Translations under genes and position numbers: made by a program
Assembly: GCA_003224785.1 (NCBI GenBank)
Contig: QHZV01000081.1
Location: forward strand, 1-10,568
Direction: 5' to 3'
From: Acidobacteriota bacterium
GTDB lineage: Bacteria; Acidobacteriota; Terriglobia; Terriglobales; Acidobacteriaceae
DNA length: 10,568 nucleotides
The notes under the pieces: generated by a model
Told to the model about the DNA's origin: nothing
What the model saw: only the letters and a program-made list of their open reading frames with translations
Database searches by the model: none
In this document: in pieces, positions 1 through 6,289 of the stretch
Numbering within the stretch: the stretch's first letter is position 1
Layout of the letters: every line of letters begins with the position of its first letter

Positions 1-21
1 AAAATCCAATAGTGGCTGGGG

Positions 22-70
22 TCTGGTTCGGGACCAGGGGTCGGAGGTTCTAATCCTTTCTCCCCGACCA
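22..70 (+). tRNA. 3' half of tRNA-Pro (anticodon CGG), degenerate
   Basis: The anticodon stem-loop is clear: stem 22-26 with 34-38, seven-base loop TTCGGGA at 27-33, anticodon CGG at 29-31. A four-base variable loop, a T stem (43-47 with 55-59), a 3' acceptor strand CTCCCCG (60-66), discriminator A67 and an encoded CCA (68-70) follow, closely resembling bacterial tRNA-Pro. Problems: the T loop reads TTCTAAT, with T where a purine (position 57) is expected, the T stem has two G-T pairs, and bases 1-21 make a poor D arm lacking the conserved T8, G10 and A21. The first six or so bases would lie outside the window. It may be a tRNA pseudogene or an attachment-site copy left by an integrative element rather than a working tRNA. 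The identity as tRNA-Pro 3' sequence is firm; function is doubtful. Confidence 0.65.
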
Positions 71-113
71 ATTTTCACGGTGCGACCTCATACATGAGCT
101 ACCGAACGGCAAA

Positions 114-125
114 TCCGCCGGCGGA
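114..125. promoter_or_regulatory. Palindrome upstream of nagA, possible operator
   Basis: TCCGCCGGCGGA is a perfect 12-base palindrome lying 55 bases before the nagA start. A second short inverted repeat, CTCAT-AC-ATGAG, is at 87-98. The leader (71-180) holds no other gene. Either could bind a dimeric regulator of nagA, but GC-rich palindromes of this size also arise by chance, and no known operator consensus was recognised. Confidence 0.2.
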
Positions 126-180
126 GCACTGATGGACCTGAAATGCGAGCCTTTCAACACGGCCCCTTGCCGGCACGCCG

Positions 181-1335
181 ATGATTGCCTTTACTTCCCG
201 CCTCTTATACACTCCAAGCGAAAGCATAAATAATGCCGTAGTCCTCGTCCGGAATGGCGCCATTCTTTCCGTCGCGCCTCGCGAGCAGAAGGAATTGACA
301 GCCGGAGTCAAGCTGGTTGACTTTGGCGATTGCATCATTGTTCCTGGATTCATCGATATTCACATCCACGGGTCGGCTGGTTACGATGTCATGCAGTCAG
401 ATCAAACTGCGCGTGGCGGCTTTGAGACTTTTTTGGCGCGCCACGGGGTCACCAGATATTGCCCGACCACCGTTGCAGCGCCAGTGGACACTATTCAATC
501 CGCCCTCGAGCGATTGGCCGATGCCATCGAAGCCCAACCGGCGGGAGCGAGTGGTGCTCAGCCGCTCGGTATTCACCTGGAAGGCCCATTCATCAGCCGT
601 GCATGCAGGGGCGCACACCCCGCTGAGAATTTACTCGTACCGACTCTCGCAACCTTTGACAAGTTCTGGCAAGCTGCACGCGGCCACATTCGTGTGATCA
701 CCATCGCCCCTGAACTCCAGGACGCACCGGAGGTGATCGCCGAGGCAACACGGCGAGGAGTGTGCGTCAGCCTCGGACACTCCGACGCGACTTTGGAATC
801 GGCGCGGCACGGATTTGCTGCCGGCGCGCGCCATGCTACTCATACGTTTAACGCGATGCGAAGGTTGGATCATCGCGATCCCGGCATTCTGGCCGAGATT
901 CTCACCAACGATCACCTGACCGCCGACGTCATCGCCGACGGATTCCACGTGGCGCCCACCATGATTGATCTTCTTGTGAAGGCCAAAGGAATTGAGAATG
1001 TGGCGCTCATCACGGATGCAATCTCCGCCGCCGGCATGCCAGATGGTCGTTACCAGTTAGGACCGTTTGAAGTAGAACTGCAAGCCGGCAGATGCCTCAT
1101 CGATGGACGCCTCGCAGGTAGCGCATTGACCATGGATCATGCAGTTCGCAATCTAGTGGAGTTTGCGAAAGTGGACCTTCAGCAAGCGGTGCGGGCGGCC
1201 ACCGTCAATCCGAGTCGGATTGTGCGTGCAGAGAAGATTGGCGTGCTCGAGCCGGGGGCCAATGCCGATTTCGTGGTGTTGACGGCAACTGGAGAAGTTC
1301 GAGCTACCGTGATCAAGGGTGCGGTGCTGCAATAA
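181..1335 (+). CDS. nagA: N-acetylglucosamine-6-phosphate deacetylase
   Basis: This cytoplasmic amidohydrolase removes acetate from N-acetylglucosamine 6-phosphate to give glucosamine 6-phosphate, in chitin and peptidoglycan sugar recycling. The 384-residue length is normal for NagA. Visible motifs, in order: HIH at 61-63, the HLEGPF block with metal ligand E134, GHSDAT with H200, HTFNAM with H221, DGFH with H256, and TDA with catalytic D279. The C-terminus returns to the small beta domain (GANADFVVL, 359-367). ATG 181 is the first start after an in-frame TGA at 139, but no good Shine-Dalgarno precedes it. A 13-codon frame (143-184) ends in an ATGA overlap with this start, so coupled translation is possible. 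No nagB, kinase or transporter is visible nearby, and the next gene converges 19 bases downstream. Family assignment is very secure. Confidence 0.96.
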   Translation: MIAFTSRLLYTPSESINNAVVLVRNGAILSVAPREQKELTAGVKLVDFGDCIIVPGFIDIHIHGSAGYDVMQSDQTARGGFETFLARHGVTRYCPTTVAAPVDTIQSALERLADAIEAQPAGASGAQPLGIHLEGPFISRACRGAHPAENLLVPTLATFDKFWQAARGHIRVITIAPELQDAPEVIAEATRRGVCVSLGHSDATLESARHGFAAGARHATHTFNAMRRLDHRDPGILAEILTNDHLTADVIADGFHVAPTMIDLLVKAKGIENVALITDAISAAGMPDGRYQLGPFEVELQAGRCLIDGRLAGSALTMDHAVRNLVEFAKVDLQQAVRAATVNPSRIVRAEKIGVLEPGANADFVVLTATGEVRATVIKGAVLQ

Positions 1336-1354
1336 AGCTGGGTCCAATATGCGC

Positions 1355-1732
1355 TTAGTTGGGTTTGCGGATCTTGCCGTCCGCGAAGTGGCGCAGCAAC
1401 GCGGCGTCGGTCATGGATTTGTATTTTTCGATAAAAGACCCAACATTCGCATTCGCGGTTTTCGCCGGAGCCCGGCGCGCCGGTTCTTCAGCGTCAGAGT
1501 CGCTGGTCATTACCTGCACATAGAACCAGAGAAAGTGCCGCATCTGATCAAGCGCTGAACGCAGCAGTTCGAGCGACTCGATTTCTGGAAGCTGCGTCAG
1601 CGCCTCCAGCAGCTCCGGATCGCTCGGCGCTTGCATCGCGGCGCAGTTCAATTCGCGCTGGATCACACGCAGGTCTTCCGTAACCCGCAGCATGCGAACA
1701 TGAACATCGTCGAGGCAGTTATCTTCGGCCAT
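1355..1732 (-). CDS. Hypothetical protein, 125 residues
   Basis: I do not recognise a domain. The protein looks soluble, with no signal peptide or membrane segment. Residues 1-75 are rich in predicted helix with heptad-like leucines (for example around LPEIESLELLRSALDQM), followed by an acidic, alanine-rich linker near 77-95 and a short C-terminal helix ending in basic residues (GKIRKPN). ATG is at 1732-1730; the region upstream has a weak purine stretch (AAGAAAG) as a possible ribosome site. It is tail-to-tail with nagA (19-base gap) and 109 bases downstream of the SDR-like gene on the same strand. Opposite-strand frames here are shorter and lack family features. Acidic-linker composition and ordinary codon use suggest a real gene, probably lineage-restricted; function unknown. 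Confidence 0.75.
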   Translation of the reverse strand: MAEDNCLDDVHVRMLRVTEDLRVIQRELNCAAMQAPSDPELLEALTQLPEIESLELLRSALDQMRHFLWFYVQVMTSDSDAEEPARRAPAKTANANVGSFIEKYKSMTDAALLRHFADGKIRKPN

Positions 1733-1841
1733 GAATGACTTTCTTGACGATTCAACATCTCATTCGCGAGCCGAAGCTAGAAGATGTCCCACGTGCATGC
1801 GCTTTCGTAATTCCAGCAACAGGCGGTCATTTCAACAGGAA

Positions 1842-2507
1842 TCAGGAGAGCACTGAGCCAGTACGGATTTTGGGCACTTCTATGAAACGCGCGCCAACAC
1901 TGGGGTTTTCGATGGCTGAGACGAGAAGGCGCACCATCTGGTCCAGTGTTACCAGGCCTAGTCTTCTTGCTCCATCGCGCGTTGAGCGAATCCGCTCGCA
2001 AATCCAGTACATCGGTAACAGCACGTAAGGCCAACGGTGGCCGGGCCCAAGGACGTACCAGGGCCGCACTATAGTTGCGTTCATTCCGCTCTTTTGAAGT
2101 GCAGCTTCACACTCCGCGCGCACGGCGATGTAACTCTTCATCATTGGCGCCGGATGGGCCACGCTCAAATAAATAAAATGTTGAATACCCGCATTGTGAG
2201 CGGCATCAATCGCACCCAGCGCAGCAACTCTGTCAATCGTCCGGAACTGTGCGGCTTTCGCCGGGCTGGGATGAGACACGCCGACCAGCTGCACGAATGT
2301 GTGCGCAGACGGAACGCGGTCAGCATAGGTAAAGGGATCGAGAACATTGCCGAAAACTGGCTCTGCACAATTCGCGGGAAGTTTGGATTCGCTTCCGGAT
2401 CGGACTAAAGCGCGAACCTGATGGCCGCGCTCAGACAGCTTCTGAATTAGGGGAGTGCCAATATATCCGGTGCCACCGGTGATGAAGACGGAGCGACTCT
2501 CAGGCAT
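1842..2507 (-). CDS. NAD(P)-binding SDR-family (atypical) protein
   Basis: This is a Rossmann-fold protein of the atypical short-chain dehydrogenase/NAD-dependent epimerase group, 221 residues from the chosen start. The dinucleotide-binding motif TGGTGYIG is at residues 10-17, followed by a conserved basic position at the end of beta strand 2 (ALVRSGS). A YIAVR segment takes the place of the usual YxxxK, so the catalytic lysine is replaced by arginine. The NATIVRPWYVLGPGHRWP stretch is typical of this subfamily. Substrate is unknown; members include NAD(P)H-binding sensors and complex I assembly-like proteins as well as reductases. An upstream TTG at 2561 would add 18 residues, but the Rossmann strand begins right after the ATG at 2507-2505, so I prefer that start. 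No strong Shine-Dalgarno is visible for either. Probably cytoplasmic. Confidence 0.85.
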   Translation of the reverse strand: MPESRSVFITGGTGYIGTPLIQKLSERGHQVRALVRSGSESKLPANCAEPVFGNVLDPFTYADRVPSAHTFVQLVGVSHPSPAKAAQFRTIDRVAALGAIDAAHNAGIQHFIYLSVAHPAPMMKSYIAVRAECEAALQKSGMNATIVRPWYVLGPGHRWPYVLLPMYWICERIRSTRDGARRLGLVTLDQMVRLLVSAIENPSVGARFIEVPKIRTGSVLS

Positions 2508-2576
2508 CACTGTAGAGTACGCTTCCGATATCCTGATGGATTTCAGGTTTGCCCCGACCAACCTGGGACACCGGTA

Positions 2577-2601
2577 CCTTCGACTTCGCTCAGGGCAGGC
2601 T
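2577..2601. repeat. Possible dispersed intergenic repeat
   Basis: The stretch starting CCTTCGACTTCGCTCAGGG, between the dehydrogenase and SDR-like genes, resembles a short intergenic sequence I recall as recurring in many bacterial genomes. It is flanked by GGTAC (2573-2577) and GTACC (2617-2621), a five-base inverted pair. Only one copy exists in this window, so the repetitive nature cannot be shown here. The rest of the spacer (2508-2641) has no reading frame worth calling. Confidence 0.35.
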
Positions 2602-2641
2602 TAGGCGAGGCCGCTAGTACCCGCACAGCTTGTGCCAAATG

Positions 2642-3880
2642 CTATTTTCCTGCGTAGCTGACGCGCCAGATGGAGCCGGTTCCGTCATCGCTCACCAGCA
2701 ACGACCCGTCTTTAGCAACTGCGATCCCAACTGGCCGTCCCCAGACCTTCCCGTCTTCAGTTACAAATCCGGTCAGAAAGTCCTGGTATTCGCCTGACGC
2801 TTTCCCATCGTGGAGCGGAACCCGGACCACCTCGTAACCAGTTCGATGCGAGCGGTTCCACGAACCGTGTAGCGCAAGAAACATTTCGCCATGGTATTCG
2901 GCCGGAAATTGTTCGCCATTATAAAACGCGAATCCTAGCGGTGCGCTGTGCGCCTGAATCAGGACATCGGGAGTGATCATTTTCTCGCGCCAATCCGGAT
3001 GACTGTCTTTTAATCGCGGATCATGGTTCTTGCCAATGTAGTACCAGGGCCAGCCATAGAATCTGCCGTCCTGCACATGGGTTGTGTAGTCCGGAACCAG
3101 ATTGTCGCCGAGCGCGTCGCGTTCGTTCACTGCAGTCCAAAGCTCGCCGGTCTTTGGCTCTATAGCCAAGCCCACGGGATTGCGAATGCCTGACGCAAAA
3201 ACTCGCAGGCCGGAACCGTCGGGATTGCATACCAGAACATTGGCTCGATGAAATTCCGCCGGATGAGAATCGGGATCATCAATATTCGAGACCGACCCAA
3301 CGGAGATAAATAGCTTCTTCCCATCAGCAGAGAAAGCGAGGTCTCGCGTGGAATGCCCGCCGTGACCGCCATGGGCCCCAGGATAGATTTCGTCAATAAT
3401 GGTCTGGGCTTCGCCACGTGCCTTCAAGTCGCCATTGTGATACGGAAAGCGCTTCACCGAATCCGTGTCGCCAATGTAAACCCATTCACCGGATGCAAAA
3501 GTTTCCGCCTGCTCGGCCCGGCCGTCCTTCGTTACCCCGCGAAAAACCTTGATATCGCCTTTGTCCATCTCCGCCAGAAATATGTCGCTATTCGGGGCTG
3601 CACGTAGCTCGCGCGGATTCGTCAGGTCAGTGGCAAAGATGTTGACTTTGAAACCAGGCATCGTCTTTGGCATTGCGCCTTCTGGGCGCGCTTGCGGCTC
3701 CGGCGACGCGACCCCGACGTGCTGACTGCTGGGCGCGGGCAGATCGCTCACCGTGATCTTGTGCGTCGTTCCCGGACTCTCTCCGGTGTAGTCGTAAAAC
3801 GGTGACGGCGGATCGGCCGCATAAATAATGAGGAGGGAGACAGCGGCCACCCCCAGCATTTCAAGGCGATGTCTCATCAT
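2642..3880 (-). CDS. Exported PQQ-dependent glucose/sorbosone dehydrogenase-like protein
   Basis: This belongs to the soluble quinoprotein sugar dehydrogenase (GSDH) family, six-bladed beta propellers that oxidise sugars or aldoses in the periplasm using PQQ. From ATG 3880 it has 412 residues, with an N-terminal hydrophobic segment (about residues 8-22) that acts as signal peptide or anchor; no twin-arginine motif is seen. Propeller signatures include NPRELRAAP, WVYIGDTDSVKRFPY, a histidine-rich HGGHGGHSTRD loop, KKLFISVGS, GIRNPVGLAIEP, NERDALGDNLVPDY, YGWPWYYIG, HGSWNRSHRTGYEVVRVP and GRPVGIAVAKDGSLLVSDD. The start is supported by GGAGCAGGTG just upstream; an earlier TTG at 3895 overlaps that site. 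Between residues 131 and 132, relatives normally carry about 16 residues including PFGIAF; here FASG runs straight into EWVY. The true substrate is unknown, and PQQ dependence is inferred from the family. Confidence 0.9.
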   Translation of the reverse strand: MMRHRLEMLGVAAVSLLIIYAADPPSPFYDYTGESPGTTHKITVSDLPAPSSQHVGVASPEPQARPEGAMPKTMPGFKVNIFATDLTNPRELRAAPNSDIFLAEMDKGDIKVFRGVTKDGRAEQAETFASGEWVYIGDTDSVKRFPYHNGDLKARGEAQTIIDEIYPGAHGGHGGHSTRDLAFSADGKKLFISVGSVSNIDDPDSHPAEFHRANVLVCNPDGSGLRVFASGIRNPVGLAIEPKTGELWTAVNERDALGDNLVPDYTTHVQDGRFYGWPWYYIGKNHDPRLKDSHPDWREKMITPDVLIQAHSAPLGFAFYNGEQFPAEYHGEMFLALHGSWNRSHRTGYEVVRVPLHDGKASGEYQDFLTGFVTEDGKVWGRPVGIAVAKDGSLLVSDDGTGSIWRVSYAGK

Positions 3881-3908
3881 TGGCACCTGCTCCAAAGATT
3901 GTACTCAC

Positions 3909-3929
3909 AAGATGACCGGGCGGCATCTT
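3909..3929. promoter_or_regulatory. Hairpin in leader of the dehydrogenase gene
   Basis: AAGATG (3909-3914) pairs with CATCTT (3924-3929) around a GC-rich nine-base centre that can add two more pairs. It lies about 30 bases upstream of the dehydrogenase start on the minus strand and has no T-run after it, so it is not a standard terminator. It may be an mRNA leader structure or an operator; nothing in the sequence decides. Confidence 0.25.
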
Positions 3930-3968
3930 CGGTCGCATCGCTTGGCCAAAAAAACGTGGATCCGATAA

Positions 3969-4172
3969 TTAGGCCGCGTCTTCGTCAGGATCGGGAATCG
4001 AAGATGGTGGATCGCTGGCCGGAAAGCTATCTTCTATAGTTCGGTCTAGGGCGTCCTCCTCTTCCGGCTCCGGCGGATGCTTGCGAATTTCTTCGTCGCG
4101 CCGTAAGTCTTCGTCAGTTTTATTCGCTGGAGATCTCTTCCCTGAACTGGAGCTGCCTTTTTGCTGGTTCAT
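3969..4172 (-). CDS. Small acidic protein with SFPASDPPS motif
   Basis: A 67-residue, very hydrophilic and probably disordered protein. The first 20 residues are Gln/Ser/Lys-rich; the remainder is dominated by Asp, Glu and Pro. The segment DALDRTIEDSFPASDPPS matches a conserved motif I know from short uncharacterised proteins of many Gram-negative bacteria, in which an acidic helix is followed by (S/T)FPASDPP. There is no signal peptide or membrane segment. ATG 4172 is preceded closely by GAGGGAG, a good ribosome site. It sits between tatA (164 bases upstream) and the dehydrogenase (88 bases downstream), all on the minus strand. No function is established for the family as far as I know. The motif and ribosome site make a real gene likely. 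Confidence 0.8.
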   Translation of the reverse strand: MNQQKGSSSSGKRSPANKTDEDLRRDEEIRKHPPEPEEEDALDRTIEDSFPASDPPSSIPDPDEDAA

Positions 4173-4336
4173 ACTCCCTCACTTCTTCCTGGATTTTCCT
4201 CCAGATTTGATGAGGTTGATCCGTAATTGGTCAGTCGATCAGTAGAAACAAGACATAACCAAATACCAAACACAAAGAGAGCAGCAGAAATATTTCGAGT
4301 GGGTATTCGGAAGCAGGCGAAAGATCTTAAAGCCGC

Positions 4337-4546
4337 TTAGCTCTTGGTTTCGGTACTGCTTGAGGCCGGGGCAGAAGGCGGCTTGGAGGCCTGCTCGTCG
4401 GCGGCTGGTTTGTCCTTCATGCCTTCTTTCAAAGCACGGAAACCTTCGCCAATCCCTTTGCCGAGTTCCGGCAGCTTCTTCGGCCCGAATAACAGCAAGG
4501 CGACCAAGAAGATGATCAGCAAATGCAATGGTGACAACAGTTCCAT
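4337..4546 (-). CDS. tatA: Sec-independent (twin-arginine) translocase subunit TatA
   Basis: TatA is the small, abundant membrane component that, with TatC, moves folded proteins with twin-arginine signals across the inner membrane. The 69-residue protein shows the full family pattern: a short N-terminal region, a membrane helix at about residues 6-20 (LHLLIIFLVALLLF), the conserved F20-G21-P22 hinge, and an amphipathic helix KKLPELGKGIGEGFRALKEG (23-42), then a Lys/Ala/Pro/Ser-rich flexible tail. Without an obvious partner it could serve as TatA or TatE type. GGAG six bases before ATG 4546 is a good ribosome site. No tatB or tatC is in the window, which is common where tatA stands apart from tatC. 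It is transcribed away from the TPR gene across a 199-base spacer. Confidence 0.95.
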   Translation of the reverse strand: MELLSPLHLLIIFLVALLLFGPKKLPELGKGIGEGFRALKEGMKDKPAADEQASKPPSAPASSSTETKS

Positions 4547-4592
4547 AGGAATCTCCGCTGCTTAAACCTTACTGAAGTCACCTATCCGCGTC

Positions 4593-4637
4593 AACTGGCG
4601 GCTTTTGGGCGCAATTTGGCGGTGGTGTTTGCCAGTT
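4593..4637. promoter_or_regulatory. Divergent intergenic region with spaced inverted repeat
   Basis: The spacer between tatA (-) and the TPR gene (+) spans 4547-4745. It contains AACTGGC at 4593-4599 and its reverse complement GCCAGTT at 4631-4637, 31 bases apart, with several TTTGG-like words between. Promoters for both genes must lie here or nearby, but I see no convincing -35/-10 pair. The repeats could be a looped operator pair or chance. Confidence 0.25.
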
Positions 4638-4745
4638 TGGTGCGTGTACTGTTTTCCTTTCTTCCTTATTACTTACGTGACCTACCAGAGATTACCCTGC
4701 CGCTCTATGTTGCTGTGAGGCAAGCGAGTACGGCATCCCCAGTCA

Positions 4746-6209
4746 ATGGAGTTCGCAGTGCGTAGTAAATTCATTCTTTGTTCCTTAGCTGTTGCAACCT
4801 TCTTGAGTCCTGCCCTCGCGGCGGAGGCCCCTGTTGATTGCGATCATTTGATGGCATGGATGGCGGGTGGCGTTTCAGCTTCCAGCTTGATCGCGACCGT
4901 GCAAAATCGTGGCAGTGCGGTCTCTTTGACTCCGGCGTCAGAAAACGAACTCCGCACCGCCGGCGGATCTCCAGAACTGTTGATCACTCTGCATCGGGTG
5001 CAGCCCTCGACCGGCGTTCATAGCTCATGCTCAGCAACACTGGCAAAGGCCGCATCTTTGGCACACCGCAAACAATATGAAGATGCGGATGATGTTCTCG
5101 CTCGCTTGATTGATGGCGGTCCGCACAATGGCGCGCTGCATTTCGCTCTCGGATACATCAAGCAGCAACTAGGAGACTGGAACAGCGCCTTCGACGAGTA
5201 CAGCACTTCGAAAGAAGCCGAGCCTGGGTTCGCTCCGGTTCACAATCGTTTGGCTCTGGTCTTCTATCAAGCCGATGATTCGGACAACGCGATTGGTGAA
5301 GCCCGAACCGCATTAAGCATGGACTTCAATGATCCCGAGGCTTACCGCATGCTCGGTCTCGGCCATTACGCGAACGAGCAGTTCGAATCTGCGATGAACG
5401 CCTTCCAGGAATCGCTGGCGCGCGATCCGAAAAATGCTGAAGTTTACTACGAAATGGGCCTGGTCGCACGCGATCAGGGCGCCCCTGAGCAAGCTATCGG
5501 CTTCTTCCTGAAATCTCTGCAGTTGAAACCGCAGGTCTGGCAAGTCCACAGCAGCCTTGGCGAGGTGATGGGGCAGCAGAAGCGTTTCGATGAAGCTCTT
5601 ACTGAACTAAACACCGCGAAGAATATGGCATCTCGAGAGCCTGTGGTCCGCGAGGCGCTGGCCAATGTTTTTTACGGTAAGGGCGACTATGACGCCTCTA
5701 TCGCCGAATACCGCGAACTGTTCCGCCTGGATCCAAACTGGCGTCGCGGCCATGATTCGCTTGCCCGCGCATACATGGCCAAAAAAGAGCTTGCGCCTGC
5801 TGTCGCTGAGTTGAAGTTGGCAGTCGAGCAAAACCCTAGCAGCGCCGCACAGCATCGCGCGCTGGGACAGTTGCTTTTACTGTCTGATCAGCATACCGAG
5901 TCTGTCCGCGAATTGCGGATTGCGGTTGAACTCGATCCCGATTCCGCATCTTCTCACTATTATCTCGGCACGGGATTGCTTGAATTACAGCAACTGCCCG
6001 CTGCGCTTAAGGAATTCCAGGAGGCGGTCCGCATCGAGCCTTCCGCCGAACATCACTATGCGCTGGCCGCGTGCCTGATGAACATGGGCCACGACAACGA
6101 AGCATTGGCCGAAATGCAGGTTGCCAGCCGGCTTGATCCGGAAAAGAAGCTGTATCACGCGCGCGAAGAAGAACTGATGAAACTCATGCACGCTAGCAGC
6201 GCACGATAG
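4746..6209 (+). CDS. Exported tetratricopeptide-repeat protein
   Basis: A 487-residue protein with a Sec-type signal peptide (basic RSK, hydrophobic core FILCSLAVATFLSPALA, likely cleavage after A25 or A26), so it is probably periplasmic. Residues 31-87 form a separate small module with the pattern GVSASSLIATVQNRG...SENELRTAGGSPELL, resembling a short helical module seen on acidobacterial proteins. From about 96 to 474 there are some ten or eleven consecutive 34-residue TPR units with regular A8/A20/P32-type positions (for example NAEVYYEMGLVARDQG, DPNWRRGHDSLARAYMA), the ninth one residue short. TPR arrays scaffold protein-protein interactions; the partner is unknown. ATG 4746 lacks a ribosome site, while GTG 4758 in the same frame has GGAG six bases before it and may be the true start. 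It is followed after 80 bases by the zinc-finger-like gene. Confidence 0.9.
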   Translation: MEFAVRSKFILCSLAVATFLSPALAAEAPVDCDHLMAWMAGGVSASSLIATVQNRGSAVSLTPASENELRTAGGSPELLITLHRVQPSTGVHSSCSATLAKAASLAHRKQYEDADDVLARLIDGGPHNGALHFALGYIKQQLGDWNSAFDEYSTSKEAEPGFAPVHNRLALVFYQADDSDNAIGEARTALSMDFNDPEAYRMLGLGHYANEQFESAMNAFQESLARDPKNAEVYYEMGLVARDQGAPEQAIGFFLKSLQLKPQVWQVHSSLGEVMGQQKRFDEALTELNTAKNMASREPVVREALANVFYGKGDYDASIAEYRELFRLDPNWRRGHDSLARAYMAKKELAPAVAELKLAVEQNPSSAAQHRALGQLLLLSDQHTESVRELRIAVELDPDSASSHYYLGTGLLELQQLPAALKEFQEAVRIEPSAEHHYALAACLMNMGHDNEALAEMQVASRLDPEKKLYHAREEELMKLMHASSAR

Positions 6210-6221
6210 CACAAAAGTTCA

Positions 6222-6260
6222 CGGACTTACGTCAGTCCGGAAGTTGTCGAAAGCACAACT
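6222..6260. promoter_or_regulatory. Two tandem hairpins between the TPR and finger genes
   Basis: CGGACT (6222-6227) pairs with AGTCCG (6234-6239), centred on ACGT, giving a near-perfect 18-base palindrome. Two bases later AGTTGT (6242-6247) pairs with ACAACT (6255-6260) around a seven-base loop. There is no T-run, so neither is a typical intrinsic terminator. They could process or stabilise the mRNA, or be a protein-binding site upstream of the gene starting at 6290. Confidence 0.35.
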
Positions 6261-6289
6261 AGAATCAATTTCGGGACGATTGGGAACTT

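Noticed and set aside
1..70. Long-variable-arm tRNA (Sec, Ser or Leu)
   Set aside because: At first the hairpin at 23-37 looked like a long variable arm. It is better read as the anticodon arm of tRNA-Pro with a seven-base TTCGGGA loop, followed by a normal four-base variable loop and T arm.
1319..1558. Plus-strand 79-codon frame opposite the 125-residue gene
   Set aside because: It begins inside the end of nagA, has arginine-rich composition typical of a shadow frame, and overlaps a better minus-strand gene.
2037..2408. Plus-strand 123-codon frame opposite the SDR-like gene
   Set aside because: It overlaps a clear Rossmann-fold gene on the other strand and shows no family feature.
4231..4326. 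Minus-strand frame coding for a hydrophobic single-span peptide (PLEIFLLLSLCLVFGYVLFLLID) just after tatA
   Set aside because: A TAA lies directly upstream and there is no ATG, GTG or TTG before the hydrophobic stretch; T-rich sequence on this strand makes hydrophobic codons likely by chance. It might be a decayed gene end but cannot be supported.
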